Shown here piece by piece: positions 23,205 through 29,862 of a stretch of 45,335 nt of DNA. Each line of letters begins with the position of its first letter. Within the stretch, counting starts at the first letter, position 1. The notes beneath the pieces are model-generated. The model did no database searches, was not told the DNA's origin, and saw only the letters and a list, made by a program, of their open reading frames with translations. Source of the DNA: a virus. The stretch spans positions 1 to 45,335 of the IMG/VR virus record IMGVR_UViG_3300032287_004317. One strand, 5' to 3'. The position numbers and the translations under genes were made by a program.

Positions 23205-24157
23205 TATCAACTGAAATATTATATGGGCAAGGTTTAGGTAACCAACTGGCATGTTATGTTACTACTAGAGCAATAGCTGCTGATCGTGGAGTTGATTTTG
23301 GAATTTATGATCCCCATGGTTGCTGGGGAGATAAAAGATATAATGATAAAGGGTTATATTTTATGGATCTAGACATGGGTAAGCAGATTGATATAGATAA
23401 AATTAAATTATTCTATAATGAAAAAGAATATAGATATTTTAATAATAGCTGCATGCATGATATGCAATTTGGAGCTTGGGTAAATAAAACAGATGAACAG
23501 TTAAAAAATATACCTGATGGTTCCCATGTTTTGGGGATTATGCAGGGACCTGATTATTTTTATCACCGGATTGAGGAAATCAAACAATGGCTCAAAGTAA
23601 AACCAGAATACGATAATTATAATTTCAGTTCAGATAATATTTGTATTTTAAACATCAGAGCAAATTTAGATGAAGCTGTTTTTCTTCCTAGAGAATATTG
23701 GATTAATGCTATTAACCATATGTTATCAATTAATCCTGATTTTACATTTTTAGTTATTACTGAAGATCCAACTACTATTAAACAGTTTCTTCCTGAATTA
23801 GCAGATAATATTTTTGATTTTGGGATTGGAGAAGATTATTCAATAATAAAAAATGCTAAATATTTAATTGCTTCTAATTCTAGTTTTTCAATTTTTCCAT
23901 CTTTAACTAGTGAAACTTTAAAATATATAATTGCTCCTAAATATATGCTTCGTCATAACACAAGTGATGGGTATTGGTCATGTGGGTATAATATATATCC
24001 AACATACACCTATATGGATCGAGAAGGAAAATTATTTTCATATGAAGAATGTATTGAAGAATTTAAACAATATGATCTTAAAAATAATTTTTACCCAACT
24101 AAAGTTAAAGAAATTAACCCAGAATACCCTCCCGTAGCTACAATTAGATCAAAATGA
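23201..24157 (+). CDS. GT11-like glycosyltransferase, divergent
   Basis: The protein has 318 residues. YGQGLGNQLACYVTTRAIAA near 8-27 is the GT11 GxGNQ motif. ILNIRANLDEAVFLPREYW near 148-166 holds the position of HxRRGDY but lacks the double Arg and Asp. NAKYLIASNSSFSIFPSL near 218-235 matches the third motif. It is either specialised for another L-sugar donor or reduced in activity. It is the second GT11 member of the island. The stop overlaps the next start (ATGA). Confidence 0.78.
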   Translation: MISTEILYGQGLGNQLACYVTTRAIAADRGVDFGIYDPHGCWGDKRYNDKGLYFMDLDMGKQIDIDKIKLFYNEKEYRYFNNSCMHDMQFGAWVNKTDEQLKNIPDGSHVLGIMQGPDYFYHRIEEIKQWLKVKPEYDNYNFSSDNICILNIRANLDEAVFLPREYWINAINHMLSINPDFTFLVITEDPTTIKQFLPELADNIFDFGIGEDYSIIKNAKYLIASNSSFSIFPSLTSETLKYIIAPKYMLRHNTSDGYWSCGYNIYPTYTYMDREGKLFSYEECIEEFKQYDLKNNFYPTKVKEINPEYPPVATIRSK

Positions 24158-25023
24158 CAACACAAATAGTTATACACTTATTACCTCATGAAATTGATTG
24201 GTTTGAATGGCAAATTAAACAATTGAAACAAGGGAGTTATTATATTAATGATAAAGTAATTATAGATGTTACTTTAAATTTAAATTTAATCAATTGGGAT
24301 CACTCCCAACTACCAAAACAATTCTTTATTGAAAAATTTAACCAAATAAAAAAATTATGTGATTGGTGTGAGACTCAGTTTATAATTGATGAAGAAAATA
24401 AGTGTTTAGGTTGTGATGATAAACGCAGAGAAGCAATTCATTCTACTACAGCAGACAATATTCTATATTTAGATAGTGATTTATTATTTAACCCAGAATT
24501 ATTAAGTTATATGATTGAATCCTCTAAACTAATTAAAGAGGAATATTATATTGTATCCCCCCAAACAGTTAGAATGTGGGATAATAGTTGGGATGTCATA
24601 ACTAATAAAAAATACCTAACCACCCCAGCAGATATGGAAACATATTATGCTAATGATCCGTTTGAAATAATAATGCAAGAACAAACAGATTTAAATCTTA
24701 AACCAATCCCCCAATTTAAATTTGGAGGAGGATGGTTTAATTTATTGTCTACTAAACTACTCAAATTAACAGATATTCCTGATTCGTTTGGACCTTATGG
24801 AATAGATGATTTATATGTAATGATTTGTTGTGATATAATGAAACAAAAAGGATACAATATTCAACAATATGTTTTGGAGAATTCAATAATTATTGAAAAT
24901 TTTAAATATCGTTGGAATCCTTATAAAAATTTCTTATATTCAATAAACAAGCAAGACGAGTTTAGAAAACAAGCTGAACTAAATATTCAAAATGAAATAC
25001 AAAACTTTATAAATAGAATTTAA
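24154..25023 (+). CDS. Glycosyltransferase-like protein (GT-A fold)
   Basis: The protein has 289 residues. ILYLDSDLLFNPELLSYMI near 108-126 is the DxD region of a GT-A fold. FGGGWFNLLSTKLL near 190-203 and FGPYGIDDLYVMI near 214-226 correspond to acceptor-loop and catalytic-base segments. A CDWCETQF...CLGCDD stretch at residues 68-90 could form a small metal-binding insert. No subfamily is clear. The terminal codon overlaps the next start. Confidence 0.72.
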   Translation: MTTQIVIHLLPHEIDWFEWQIKQLKQGSYYINDKVIIDVTLNLNLINWDHSQLPKQFFIEKFNQIKKLCDWCETQFIIDEENKCLGCDDKRREAIHSTTADNILYLDSDLLFNPELLSYMIESSKLIKEEYYIVSPQTVRMWDNSWDVITNKKYLTTPADMETYYANDPFEIIMQEQTDLNLKPIPQFKFGGGWFNLLSTKLLKLTDIPDSFGPYGIDDLYVMICCDIMKQKGYNIQQYVLENSIIIENFKYRWNPYKNFLYSINKQDEFRKQAELNIQNEIQNFINRI

Positions 25024-26207
25024 TGGATAAAATAACATTTTGTATCCCCAGTAAATCAAACCTAAGATACCTTAAAACTTGTATCCCCTCAATCCGAGAA
25101 AATGCCTCCCGTAATGACCATGAAATTATAGTATTTGTTGATTCAGATGAAGATGGAACAGTAGAGTGGTTAGAACAAGTAAAGGATGAATATGATTTAA
25201 AGTACTTTGTTAATCCAAATTTAGGTAAAAGTCTGTTTGGAATAGGTAAAGCATATGATTATTGTATTGAACATTCAACCACAGATGTGTTTATGATATT
25301 TCATGCTGATATGATGTTAGGGAAAAATGCTGATTTAAAAGCATTCCAACAATTAAAATCAAAAACAGTGGTTTGTGCAACTCGTATTGAACCACCTTTA
25401 CACCCCAACAATGGTGAAAAAGTATTAATTGATTTTGGAATGTATCCTGAAGAATTTAAAAAGGATGAATTTAATCAATATGTAGAGGAACACTTGGGTG
25501 ATGATAAAACTACAAATGGTGTATTTGCTCCTTGGATGATGCATAAACAAGAATTCTTGGAAATGGGTGGACATGACCCAATTATGCATTCATGTAGAGA
25601 AGATTCAGATGTATTTAACAGAATGAAATTAAATGGGTTTGAATTTATTCAACCTTGGAATTCATTAGTTTACCATTTAACAGGTAGAGGAGCAGGAAGT
25701 TTTGATGGGGACGAAGAAAGACATAAACAATGGAGAAAAGATATGGATAAATCTACGTTAGAATTTATTCGTAAATGGGGTTCAAACGTGAACCATACCG
25801 CTTTAATGGAACCTATAGTTGCACCAAAATATAACATTGCTTATGTGGTAAAAAAATGTAATTTACAATTACTTGGAGTATTAGAACCTTGGTGTGACAG
25901 AATTTACATTGAAGATGATATGCACTTTTTGATTGATTCATATATAGAACAAGAACAACCCAACACTTCATTTGATTTGACAAAACGTGTGTTTCATATA
26001 GGACATAATGATTCAAAAGGTGAAAATGATATAGTAATTGAATTTGATGCTACTCATTTAACAAATGAGAATTTTCAACTTCTTCAACAATTCCCAAATA
26101 TCGTAAAAGAAAGTGGGGAAATTGGAGAATTTGAACTTGATATATTTAAGATTATAATTTCAAATTTAGAAGAATATACAAATAATTTAATTAGCATAAA
26201 ACCATGA
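25023..26207 (+). CDS. GT2 glycosyltransferase with C-terminal extension
   Basis: The protein has 394 residues. ITFCIPSKSNLRYLKTCI opens the GT-A fold. IIVFVDSDEDGTVEWL is strand two, MIFHADMMLGKNADL near 96-110 has the HxD metal motif, and HSCREDSDVFNRM near 190-202 is the ED acceptor motif. About 140 extra C-terminal residues (VKKCNLQLLGVLEPWCDRIY onwards) have no obvious family. This gene ends the island and overlaps a small protein gene by 4 nt. Confidence 0.87.
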   Translation: MDKITFCIPSKSNLRYLKTCIPSIRENASRNDHEIIVFVDSDEDGTVEWLEQVKDEYDLKYFVNPNLGKSLFGIGKAYDYCIEHSTTDVFMIFHADMMLGKNADLKAFQQLKSKTVVCATRIEPPLHPNNGEKVLIDFGMYPEEFKKDEFNQYVEEHLGDDKTTNGVFAPWMMHKQEFLEMGGHDPIMHSCREDSDVFNRMKLNGFEFIQPWNSLVYHLTGRGAGSFDGDEERHKQWRKDMDKSTLEFIRKWGSNVNHTALMEPIVAPKYNIAYVVKKCNLQLLGVLEPWCDRIYIEDDMHFLIDSYIEQEQPNTSFDLTKRVFHIGHNDSKGENDIVIEFDATHLTNENFQLLQQFPNIVKESGEIGEFELDIFKIIISNLEEYTNNLISIKP

Positions 26208-26377
26208 AAACATATATTTATTACAACAAATACGATTCCTCTAAAGAACCACAAGGTAAAGTTCAAGCCGACAACATTACAGAGGCAATTGAAAAGTCAG
26301 CAGCTATTAAGCAAATGGATATAGATAGCTTTTTATCAATTTTTGATGTTAAAACAGATGGAAAACGAAAAATTTAA
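26204..26377 (+). CDS. Small unknown protein
   Basis: A 57-residue protein begins MKTYIYYNKYDSSKEPQG. It is strand-then-helix in character (ADNITEAIEKSAAIKQM). It starts inside the stop of the last glycosyltransferase (ATGA) and its end overlaps the next gene. The pattern of a short beta strand followed by a helix recalls small phage accessory proteins. No family is known. Confidence 0.62.
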   Translation: MKTYIYYNKYDSSKEPQGKVQADNITEAIEKSAAIKQMDIDSFLSIFDVKTDGKRKI

Positions 26378-26744
26378 AAACCTTTCAGAACTTTTAGGAA
26401 AAGGAATTGGTGTAGCTAAAAGTGTAAAATCTTCCAAAAAAGAAGAAGAAAAATTCTTTTTGGACTTTACAGAAAACCTATGCCAAATTGAAGCTGTAAA
26501 CGCTGTTTTAGGTACTGTTGGGGTTACAGTATCAAAATATGATAACCCATACATTAGATCAGTTCGAATGTTGATGGAAAAACATTTTGGGGAACTTAAA
26601 ACAGAAATTATCCTGTGGTGGGTATTTGATAGTATTACACCTGAGGGAGATGTTTATCCATTATTGGATGAAGACAATAAAAAACATATAATTAGAACCC
26701 CCTTACAATTATTTAAATTTTTAAAACGATACGATGGAAAGTAG
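26358..26744 (+). CDS. Unknown protein
   Basis: The protein has 128 residues from the ATG at 26358; 26346 is an in-frame alternative. A basic N-terminus (VKSSKKEEEKFF) is followed by a helical body (ENLCQIEAVNAVLGTVG) and IILWWVFDSI. It overlaps genes on both sides, so it is cotranslated with the zinc-finger protein downstream. No domain is recognised. Confidence 0.68.
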   Translation: MENEKFKNLSELLGKGIGVAKSVKSSKKEEEKFFLDFTENLCQIEAVNAVLGTVGVTVSKYDNPYIRSVRMLMEKHFGELKTEIILWWVFDSITPEGDVYPLLDEDNKKHIIRTPLQLFKFLKRYDGK

Positions 26745-27042
26745 AAACTGTGTTTATTGTAAACAAGAAATTAACCCTTTAAGAATAAAAGCTTTACCCA
26801 ATACAAAAACATGTGTTGACTGTTCTACAGTTGGAGCTAAAAAGGGAATGTCAATGGTGTTTGGTGAAAAAGACCATACATGGAATGATATGATAATCAT
26901 TGAAGCCAATGATGCCGATAGAATAGAAAAAATAAAACAACCCGATTTTACTTCCTTTGATAAAATTGAATTAAATGACGATTCAGACGATGATGTAAAA
27001 CTTTGGGACAATACATTACTTGACGGATTAGAGGATATGTAA
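26734..27042 (+). CDS. DksA/TraR-type zinc-finger protein
   Basis: The protein has 102 residues. CVYCKQEINPLRIKALPNTK then CVDC near residues 6-31 gives the C4 zinc site of the DksA/TraR family. The acidic C-terminal tail lacks the long coiled coil of DksA. Family members bind the RNA polymerase secondary channel, so the protein may modify host transcription, though the short form could act otherwise. It overlaps the upstream gene by 11 nt. Confidence 0.8.
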   Translation: MESRNCVYCKQEINPLRIKALPNTKTCVDCSTVGAKKGMSMVFGEKDHTWNDMIIIEANDADRIEKIKQPDFTSFDKIELNDDSDDDVKLWDNTLLDGLEDM

Positions 27043-27043
27043 T

Positions 27044-27691
27044 ATGGCTCACCCAAAACCTATATCAAAAGAGGATTGCATTAGAGCAATGAAATACACT
27101 CGCTCAGTTAGAGCGGCTGCTCGTTATTTAAATTGTTCCTACCAGCATTTAAAACCATTTATGAAAGCCTATAAGGACGATGAAACAGGTTTGTCTTTAT
27201 TTGATTTACATAAAAACCAAAGTGGTAAGGGCATTCCAAAATTCATCACACATAGCCATTTTGGAAAAATAGCCCCAATTGAAGACATAGTAAACGGTGT
27301 AGTAGATGCTTCTTCATTTAATTCAGATAAAATCAAATTTAAAATGATTGAAGCTGGATTTTTGTTAGAGCAATGTTATTATTGTGGGTTTGGGGAAAGA
27401 AGAGATATAGATGGAAAAACACCACTATTAATGACCTTCTTAAACGGTCATAAACACGACTATACAAACGGTAATGCCCAATTATGTTGTTACAATTGTT
27501 ACTTTCTAAACATAGGTAATGTATTTACAGACAAAGACATTGAATCAATTGAAGGACATACAGTATACAATACAACAGATGCAATTGATTTTCAAGTAGA
27601 TGAATATACAGCTAAACGATTAGCTGAACTGGGAGGTTTTGATGCTAAAGTAACAGATAACCCATATGATTTAGTTTCAAGAAAAAAATAA
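27044..27691 (+). CDS. HNH-like protein with helix-turn-helix N-terminus
   Basis: The protein has 215 residues. Residues 8-40 (SKEDCIRAMKYTRSVRAAARYLNC, by pattern) look like a Fis-type helix-turn-helix. CYYCGF near 106-111 and CCYNCYF near 146-152 form a Cys4 zinc site around LNGHKHDYTNGNAQL, where HNH nucleases carry the catalytic His and Asn. The last His of the motif is missing (Tyr where NCH is usual), so nuclease activity is doubtful. It could be a homing-type enzyme or a derived DNA-binding protein. Confidence 0.68.
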   Translation: MAHPKPISKEDCIRAMKYTRSVRAAARYLNCSYQHLKPFMKAYKDDETGLSLFDLHKNQSGKGIPKFITHSHFGKIAPIEDIVNGVVDASSFNSDKIKFKMIEAGFLLEQCYYCGFGERRDIDGKTPLLMTFLNGHKHDYTNGNAQLCCYNCYFLNIGNVFTDKDIESIEGHTVYNTTDAIDFQVDEYTAKRLAELGGFDAKVTDNPYDLVSRKK

Positions 27692-27700
27692 TATTTATCA
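27689..27700 (+). promoter_or_regulatory. ATATTTAT motif, possible late promoter
   Basis: TAATATTTATCA overlaps the stop of the HNH-like gene, about 15 nt before the ATG at 27706. Confidence 0.3.
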
Positions 27701-27705
27701 TTGAG

Positions 27706-27861
27706 ATGAAAAGCAAAAAACATAAAAAAATTGAGAAAGATTTTGATAAACAAAAAAGCAAACATCTTGAAAAATTAGCAGATAAACTCTTGGAAACCGA
27801 GGAAAAATTTAGTAAATTAAAGGGGAAAGAAATCAATCCTAAATTTTTAGATTTATTTTAA
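27706..27861 (+). CDS. Small basic protein ending in a clamp-binding-like motif
   Basis: A 51-residue, highly charged, coiled-coil-like protein (KHKKIEKDFDKQKSKHLEKL). The last residues are NPKFLDLF. Bacterial beta-clamp partners use QL(S/D)LF, and T4 gp33 and gp55 bind the gp45 clamp through short hydrophobic-acidic C-termini, so the tail may dock on a sliding clamp. This is an inference from six residues. It starts 14 nt after the HNH-like gene. Confidence 0.6.
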   Translation: MKSKKHKKIEKDFDKQKSKHLEKLADKLLETEEKFSKLKGKEINPKFLDLF

Positions 27862-27872
27862 ACATAAGAGAC

Positions 27873-28217
27873 ATGGCAATAGAAATAAGTGTATTTGATA
27901 GTGAGGAATTTGAAAAAATGATTGCTAAACGTGATTTAAGAATTTCAACAGCATTAGTTGAAACTATTTTAAAGAACTTAACTGGAAGAAAACGTCACAT
28001 CCATGCGTTATCTATATTGGTTGAAAATGAAGAAACAATATACGATGTAACAGTAGACAGGCAAGATTTTGTAACTACATTAGAAAACAATTTGCCCATA
28101 TATGAAGAAAATGAGTTATATGAGGGGTGTGCTGAAATTGTAAAAGCAATCAAGTTTTTGAAAACAAAAGATTTACTTGGAGGAGTAAAAGAAAGTAAAA
28201 AGAAATCTAAAAAATAA
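27873..28217 (+). CDS. Unknown protein
   Basis: A 114-residue protein has a helix-rich N-terminus (EFEKMIAKRDLRISTALVETIL), a central beta region and a poly-Lys tail (KESKKKSKK). The tail suggests binding to nucleic acid. No family is recognised. It ends just before the next promoter. Confidence 0.7.
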   Translation: MAIEISVFDSEEFEKMIAKRDLRISTALVETILKNLTGRKRHIHALSILVENEETIYDVTVDRQDFVTTLENNLPIYEENELYEGCAEIVKAIKFLKTKDLLGGVKESKKKSKK

Positions 28218-28218
28218 T

Positions 28219-28247
28219 TTGGCTTTTTAACTTTTCTTTCGTATATT
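28219..28247 (+). promoter_or_regulatory. Promoter module, TTG-N20-TATATT with TTTCG
   Basis: TTG (28219-28221), a 20-bp spacer ending TTTCG, and TATATT (28242-28247). The sequence around it (ATAATTTGGCTTTTTAA) is nearly repeated at 32145. The ATG follows 22 nt later. Confidence 0.8.
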
Positions 28248-28268
28248 AAACTTAAAGAAAGAAAGGTT

Positions 28269-28712
28269 ATGTTAAGTAAGATGTTTATAGAATACGAGGA
28301 TGGGTTGAAGGTAGAGAAAGTAGTTCATAATAGTGAGACTTCATTCAAAACCAAAAACATAAAACACGCCAGTTGCCAACCATTCAAATATAAAGTAGAT
28401 AAACACCCATACTTGTGTGTAGCTATAGTTAGATATTCGGATAAAACCATGATTATGCCAGCAGGTATACCATGCCACCCGAAAACAACATTAGAGGATA
28501 TTATTGAAATAGATAATACCCCAGTTGAGGTAAAGGAAAAACCCGTTGAGAAAAAGAAATGGATGTTTGAATCATCTAGTTCAGAAGGATTTTATCAAGT
28601 AACTGAAAATATGGGAAAACTAAAATGCAATTGTCCTGGAACATGGAGAGCAAAAGATAGACGTTGCAAACATATCAAAGAAGTTGAACTAGAACTTGGA
28701 ATAGTAAAATAA
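28269..28712 (+). CDS. SWIM zinc-finger protein
   Basis: The protein has 147 residues. The C-terminal CNCPGTWRAKDRRCKH near 121-136 is a C-x-C-x(n)-C-x-H SWIM finger, a small zinc module that binds DNA or protein. The N-terminal 90 residues are beta-rich (FIEYEDGLKVEKVVH). The start has the AAAGGTTATG context after its own promoter. It may act in DNA processing or regulation. Confidence 0.8.
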   Translation: MLSKMFIEYEDGLKVEKVVHNSETSFKTKNIKHASCQPFKYKVDKHPYLCVAIVRYSDKTMIMPAGIPCHPKTTLEDIIEIDNTPVEVKEKPVEKKKWMFESSSSEGFYQVTENMGKLKCNCPGTWRAKDRRCKHIKEVELELGIVK

Positions 28713-28736
28713 AGTTATTAAATTTAAAATAAAAAA

Positions 28737-28835
28737 ATGAGCAAAGTAAGCGCAAAACAAAGAGTAGAACAGCTACAAGGATGGTTATCATTTGTAAAAG
28801 CAGAGGCAATTAGAAAAGGTAAAAAACGAAAATAA
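28737..28835 (+). CDS. Small basic peptide
   Basis: A 32-residue peptide, MSKVSAKQRVEQLQGWLSF followed by a Lys/Arg tail (KGKKRK). It lies between the SWIM gene and a tRNA. It is short, but A-rich leader and codon use match neighbours, and a sequence of similar plan (MRKSAKQQVEEIEMA) occurs at 42780. Confidence 0.5.
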   Translation: MSKVSAKQRVEQLQGWLSFVKAEAIRKGKKRK

Positions 28836-28841
28836 CATTAT

Positions 28842-28913
28842 GTTCCGTTAGTGAAGTGGTTAACACGTCGCTCTTTCTAAGCGAAGGCACGAGTTCGAAT
28901 CTCGTACGGAATA
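28842..28913 (+). tRNA. tRNA-Glu (anticodon UUC) by structure
   Basis: Acceptor GTTCCGT/ACGGAAT, D stem GTG/CAC, anticodon stem TCGCT/AGCGA around loop CTTTCTA, a 4-nt variable region, and T stem ACGAG/CTCGT with loop TTCGAAT. The anticodon at the standard position is TTC (Glu). Position 37 is T, which is unusual; reading TCT (Arg) would need a shifted stem that does not pair. CCA is not encoded. Confidence 0.82.
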
Positions 28914-29054
28914 CGTGGGAAAGACTCATCCCGAAATCAGAACAAGGGTCAAAAACACGCGAACCTAAGTACCTGTACAGCGGTGAGTAACGGGCTAAGT
29001 TATATACAATTCCTCGGAGCTGGGAGTAGAATGCTTAGGAGCGTGTTTTTTTAT

Positions 29055-29127
29055 TGTCCTATGGTGTAATTGGCAACACGTCTGGTTTTGGTCCAGAAGA
29101 GTCGAGGTTCGAACCCTTGTGGGACAA
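29055..29127 (+). tRNA. tRNA-Gln (anticodon UUG)
   Basis: Acceptor TGTCCTA/TGGGACA (one wobble), anticodon stem TCTGG/CCAGA with loop TTTTGGT (anticodon TTG), and T arm GAGG/CCCT with TTCGAAC. CCA is not encoded. The flanks continue the acceptor helix (TTG/CAA, then CGTGTTTTTT with AAAAAACACG), so it seems embedded in a longer transcript. Confidence 0.9.
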
Positions 29128-29309
29128 CGCAAAAAACACGTGACGTAGTTTCCTTACCTCAATTGAGATGGGTTTTACAAGTCACATATTTATTTATGAT
29201 AGTACCTACCACGCTTCTGGACTGGGGTGTCCCCGATCGAGCGTACCAGGGTAGGTCTTTTACCTCCACCGTTAGCAATAACGGAACCCTCTAGTTCTCC
29301 GGTTCTAGA

Positions 29310-29345
29310 GTTGCTCTTTACCTTATGGTTGCTCTTTACCTTATG
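29310..29345 (+). repeat. Tandem 18-bp direct repeat inside RNA region
   Basis: GTTGCTCTTTACCTTATG occurs twice head to tail (29310-29327 and 29328-29345) with no mismatch. It lies between two predicted hairpins in non-coding sequence. Confidence 0.9.
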
Positions 29346-29549
29346 GTCTGGAGTCTACAAAGGTTTTTTACATTGAACCCGTAATCAATGTGACACTCCC
29401 CCCTGCGTTGAGATAGACGTAGGCCAAGAACCATCGGGCATACCGTTAGATCTGCTCACTCAGATGGTCTTTCTTGATATTGGGAAGTTGGATTGCTTTA
29501 TAGGTGCAAACGCGTTGCCTTTATGAACAACCATATAACCAACTATCAC

Positions 29550-29596
29550 CCCCTAGAAAGTGCCAAGGACGCTTGGAAAACTACTAGGGGTTTTTT
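29550..29596 (+). terminator. Terminator closing the structured RNA region
   Basis: CCCCTAG (29550-29556) pairs with CTAGGGG (29584-29590), enclosing an inner stem CCAAG/CTTGG with loop GACG (29563-29576), followed by T6. The inner stem carries the TTG of the next promoter. Confidence 0.75.
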
Positions 29597-29601
29597 ATAT
29601 T
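29573..29601 (+). promoter_or_regulatory. Promoter module nested in a terminator
   Basis: TTG (29573-29575) is exactly 20 bp before TATATT (29596-29601). The spacer ends TTTTT/A instead of TTTCG. The ATG at 29620 follows after 18 nt. Confidence 0.55.
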
Positions 29602-29619
29602 AAACATAAAATTAAAGCT

Positions 29620-29790
29620 ATGGAAATAATTATTGGAATACTTTTAGCATTTTGTTTACTTTTATTAGAAAAAGTATTGGAAATGAAAGATCGAATTAAA
29701 AATTTAGAGAAAATTGTTAAATCAATAAACGATGATTTGAATATGGTAGCTCAAACTCAAAAAAATACCAAACAAATACTCAAGGGGTAA
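29620..29790 (+). CDS. Small membrane-anchored coiled-coil protein
   Basis: The protein has 56 residues. MEIIIGILLAFCLLLLEKVL is a single N-terminal membrane helix. Residues 22-56 form a charged coiled coil (MKDRIKNLEKIVKSINDDL). The layout resembles phage spanin, Rz-like or superinfection-exclusion peptides, but nothing specific supports these. An upstream in-frame extension runs through the terminator and is rejected. Confidence 0.68.
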   Translation: MEIIIGILLAFCLLLLEKVLEMKDRIKNLEKIVKSINDDLNMVAQTQKNTKQILKG

Positions 29791-29840
29791 CGGTAAATAG
29801 TAAATAACCCGTCAAAAACTTCTACGTTATTTTTAATTTA

Positions 29841-29857
29841 AATATTTATAAATAAAA
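29841..29857 (+). promoter_or_regulatory. ATATTTATAAATA motif, possible late promoter
   Basis: AATATTTATAAATAAAA contains TATAAATA, identical to the T4 late -10 element, 21 nt before the start of the secreted-protein gene. This is the best copy of the late-type motif. Confidence 0.45.
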
Positions 29858-29862
29858 CCAAT

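Larger units (their letters stand above)
28914..29599 (+). ncRNA. Large structured RNA region with embedded tRNA
   Basis: About 690 nt without a gene, clearly GC-richer than the surroundings and full of stems. Examples: AACACGC/GCGTGTT (28954, 29041) enclosing CCTAAG/CTTAGG (28964, 29034); ACCTACC/GGTAGGT (29204, 29250); CCGTTA-GCAA-TAACGG (29269-29284), a GNRA hairpin; CTCTAG/CTAGAG (29289, 29305); ACATTG/CAATGT (29370, 29386); CCTGCGT/ACGTAGG (29402, 29417); ACCATC/GATGGT (29430, 29463); AGTTGG/CCAACT (29486, 29539). CGTGTTTTTT (29042-29051) can also pair with AAAAAACACG (29131-29140), placing the tRNA-Gln on an extended stem. It could be one ornate RNA of the GOLLD/ROOL kind or several small RNAs. 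Confidence 0.6.

Noticed and set aside
29204-29256. A minimal tRNA from the 7-bp ACCTACC/GGTAGGT stem.
   Set aside because: The enclosed 39 nt have no T arm or anticodon arm, so only a generic structured RNA is supported.
29070-29294. A 74-codon open frame over the tRNA-Gln and adjacent RNA.
   Set aside because: It runs through a well-formed tRNA and several hairpins; composition is unlike the neighbouring genes and there is no start signal.
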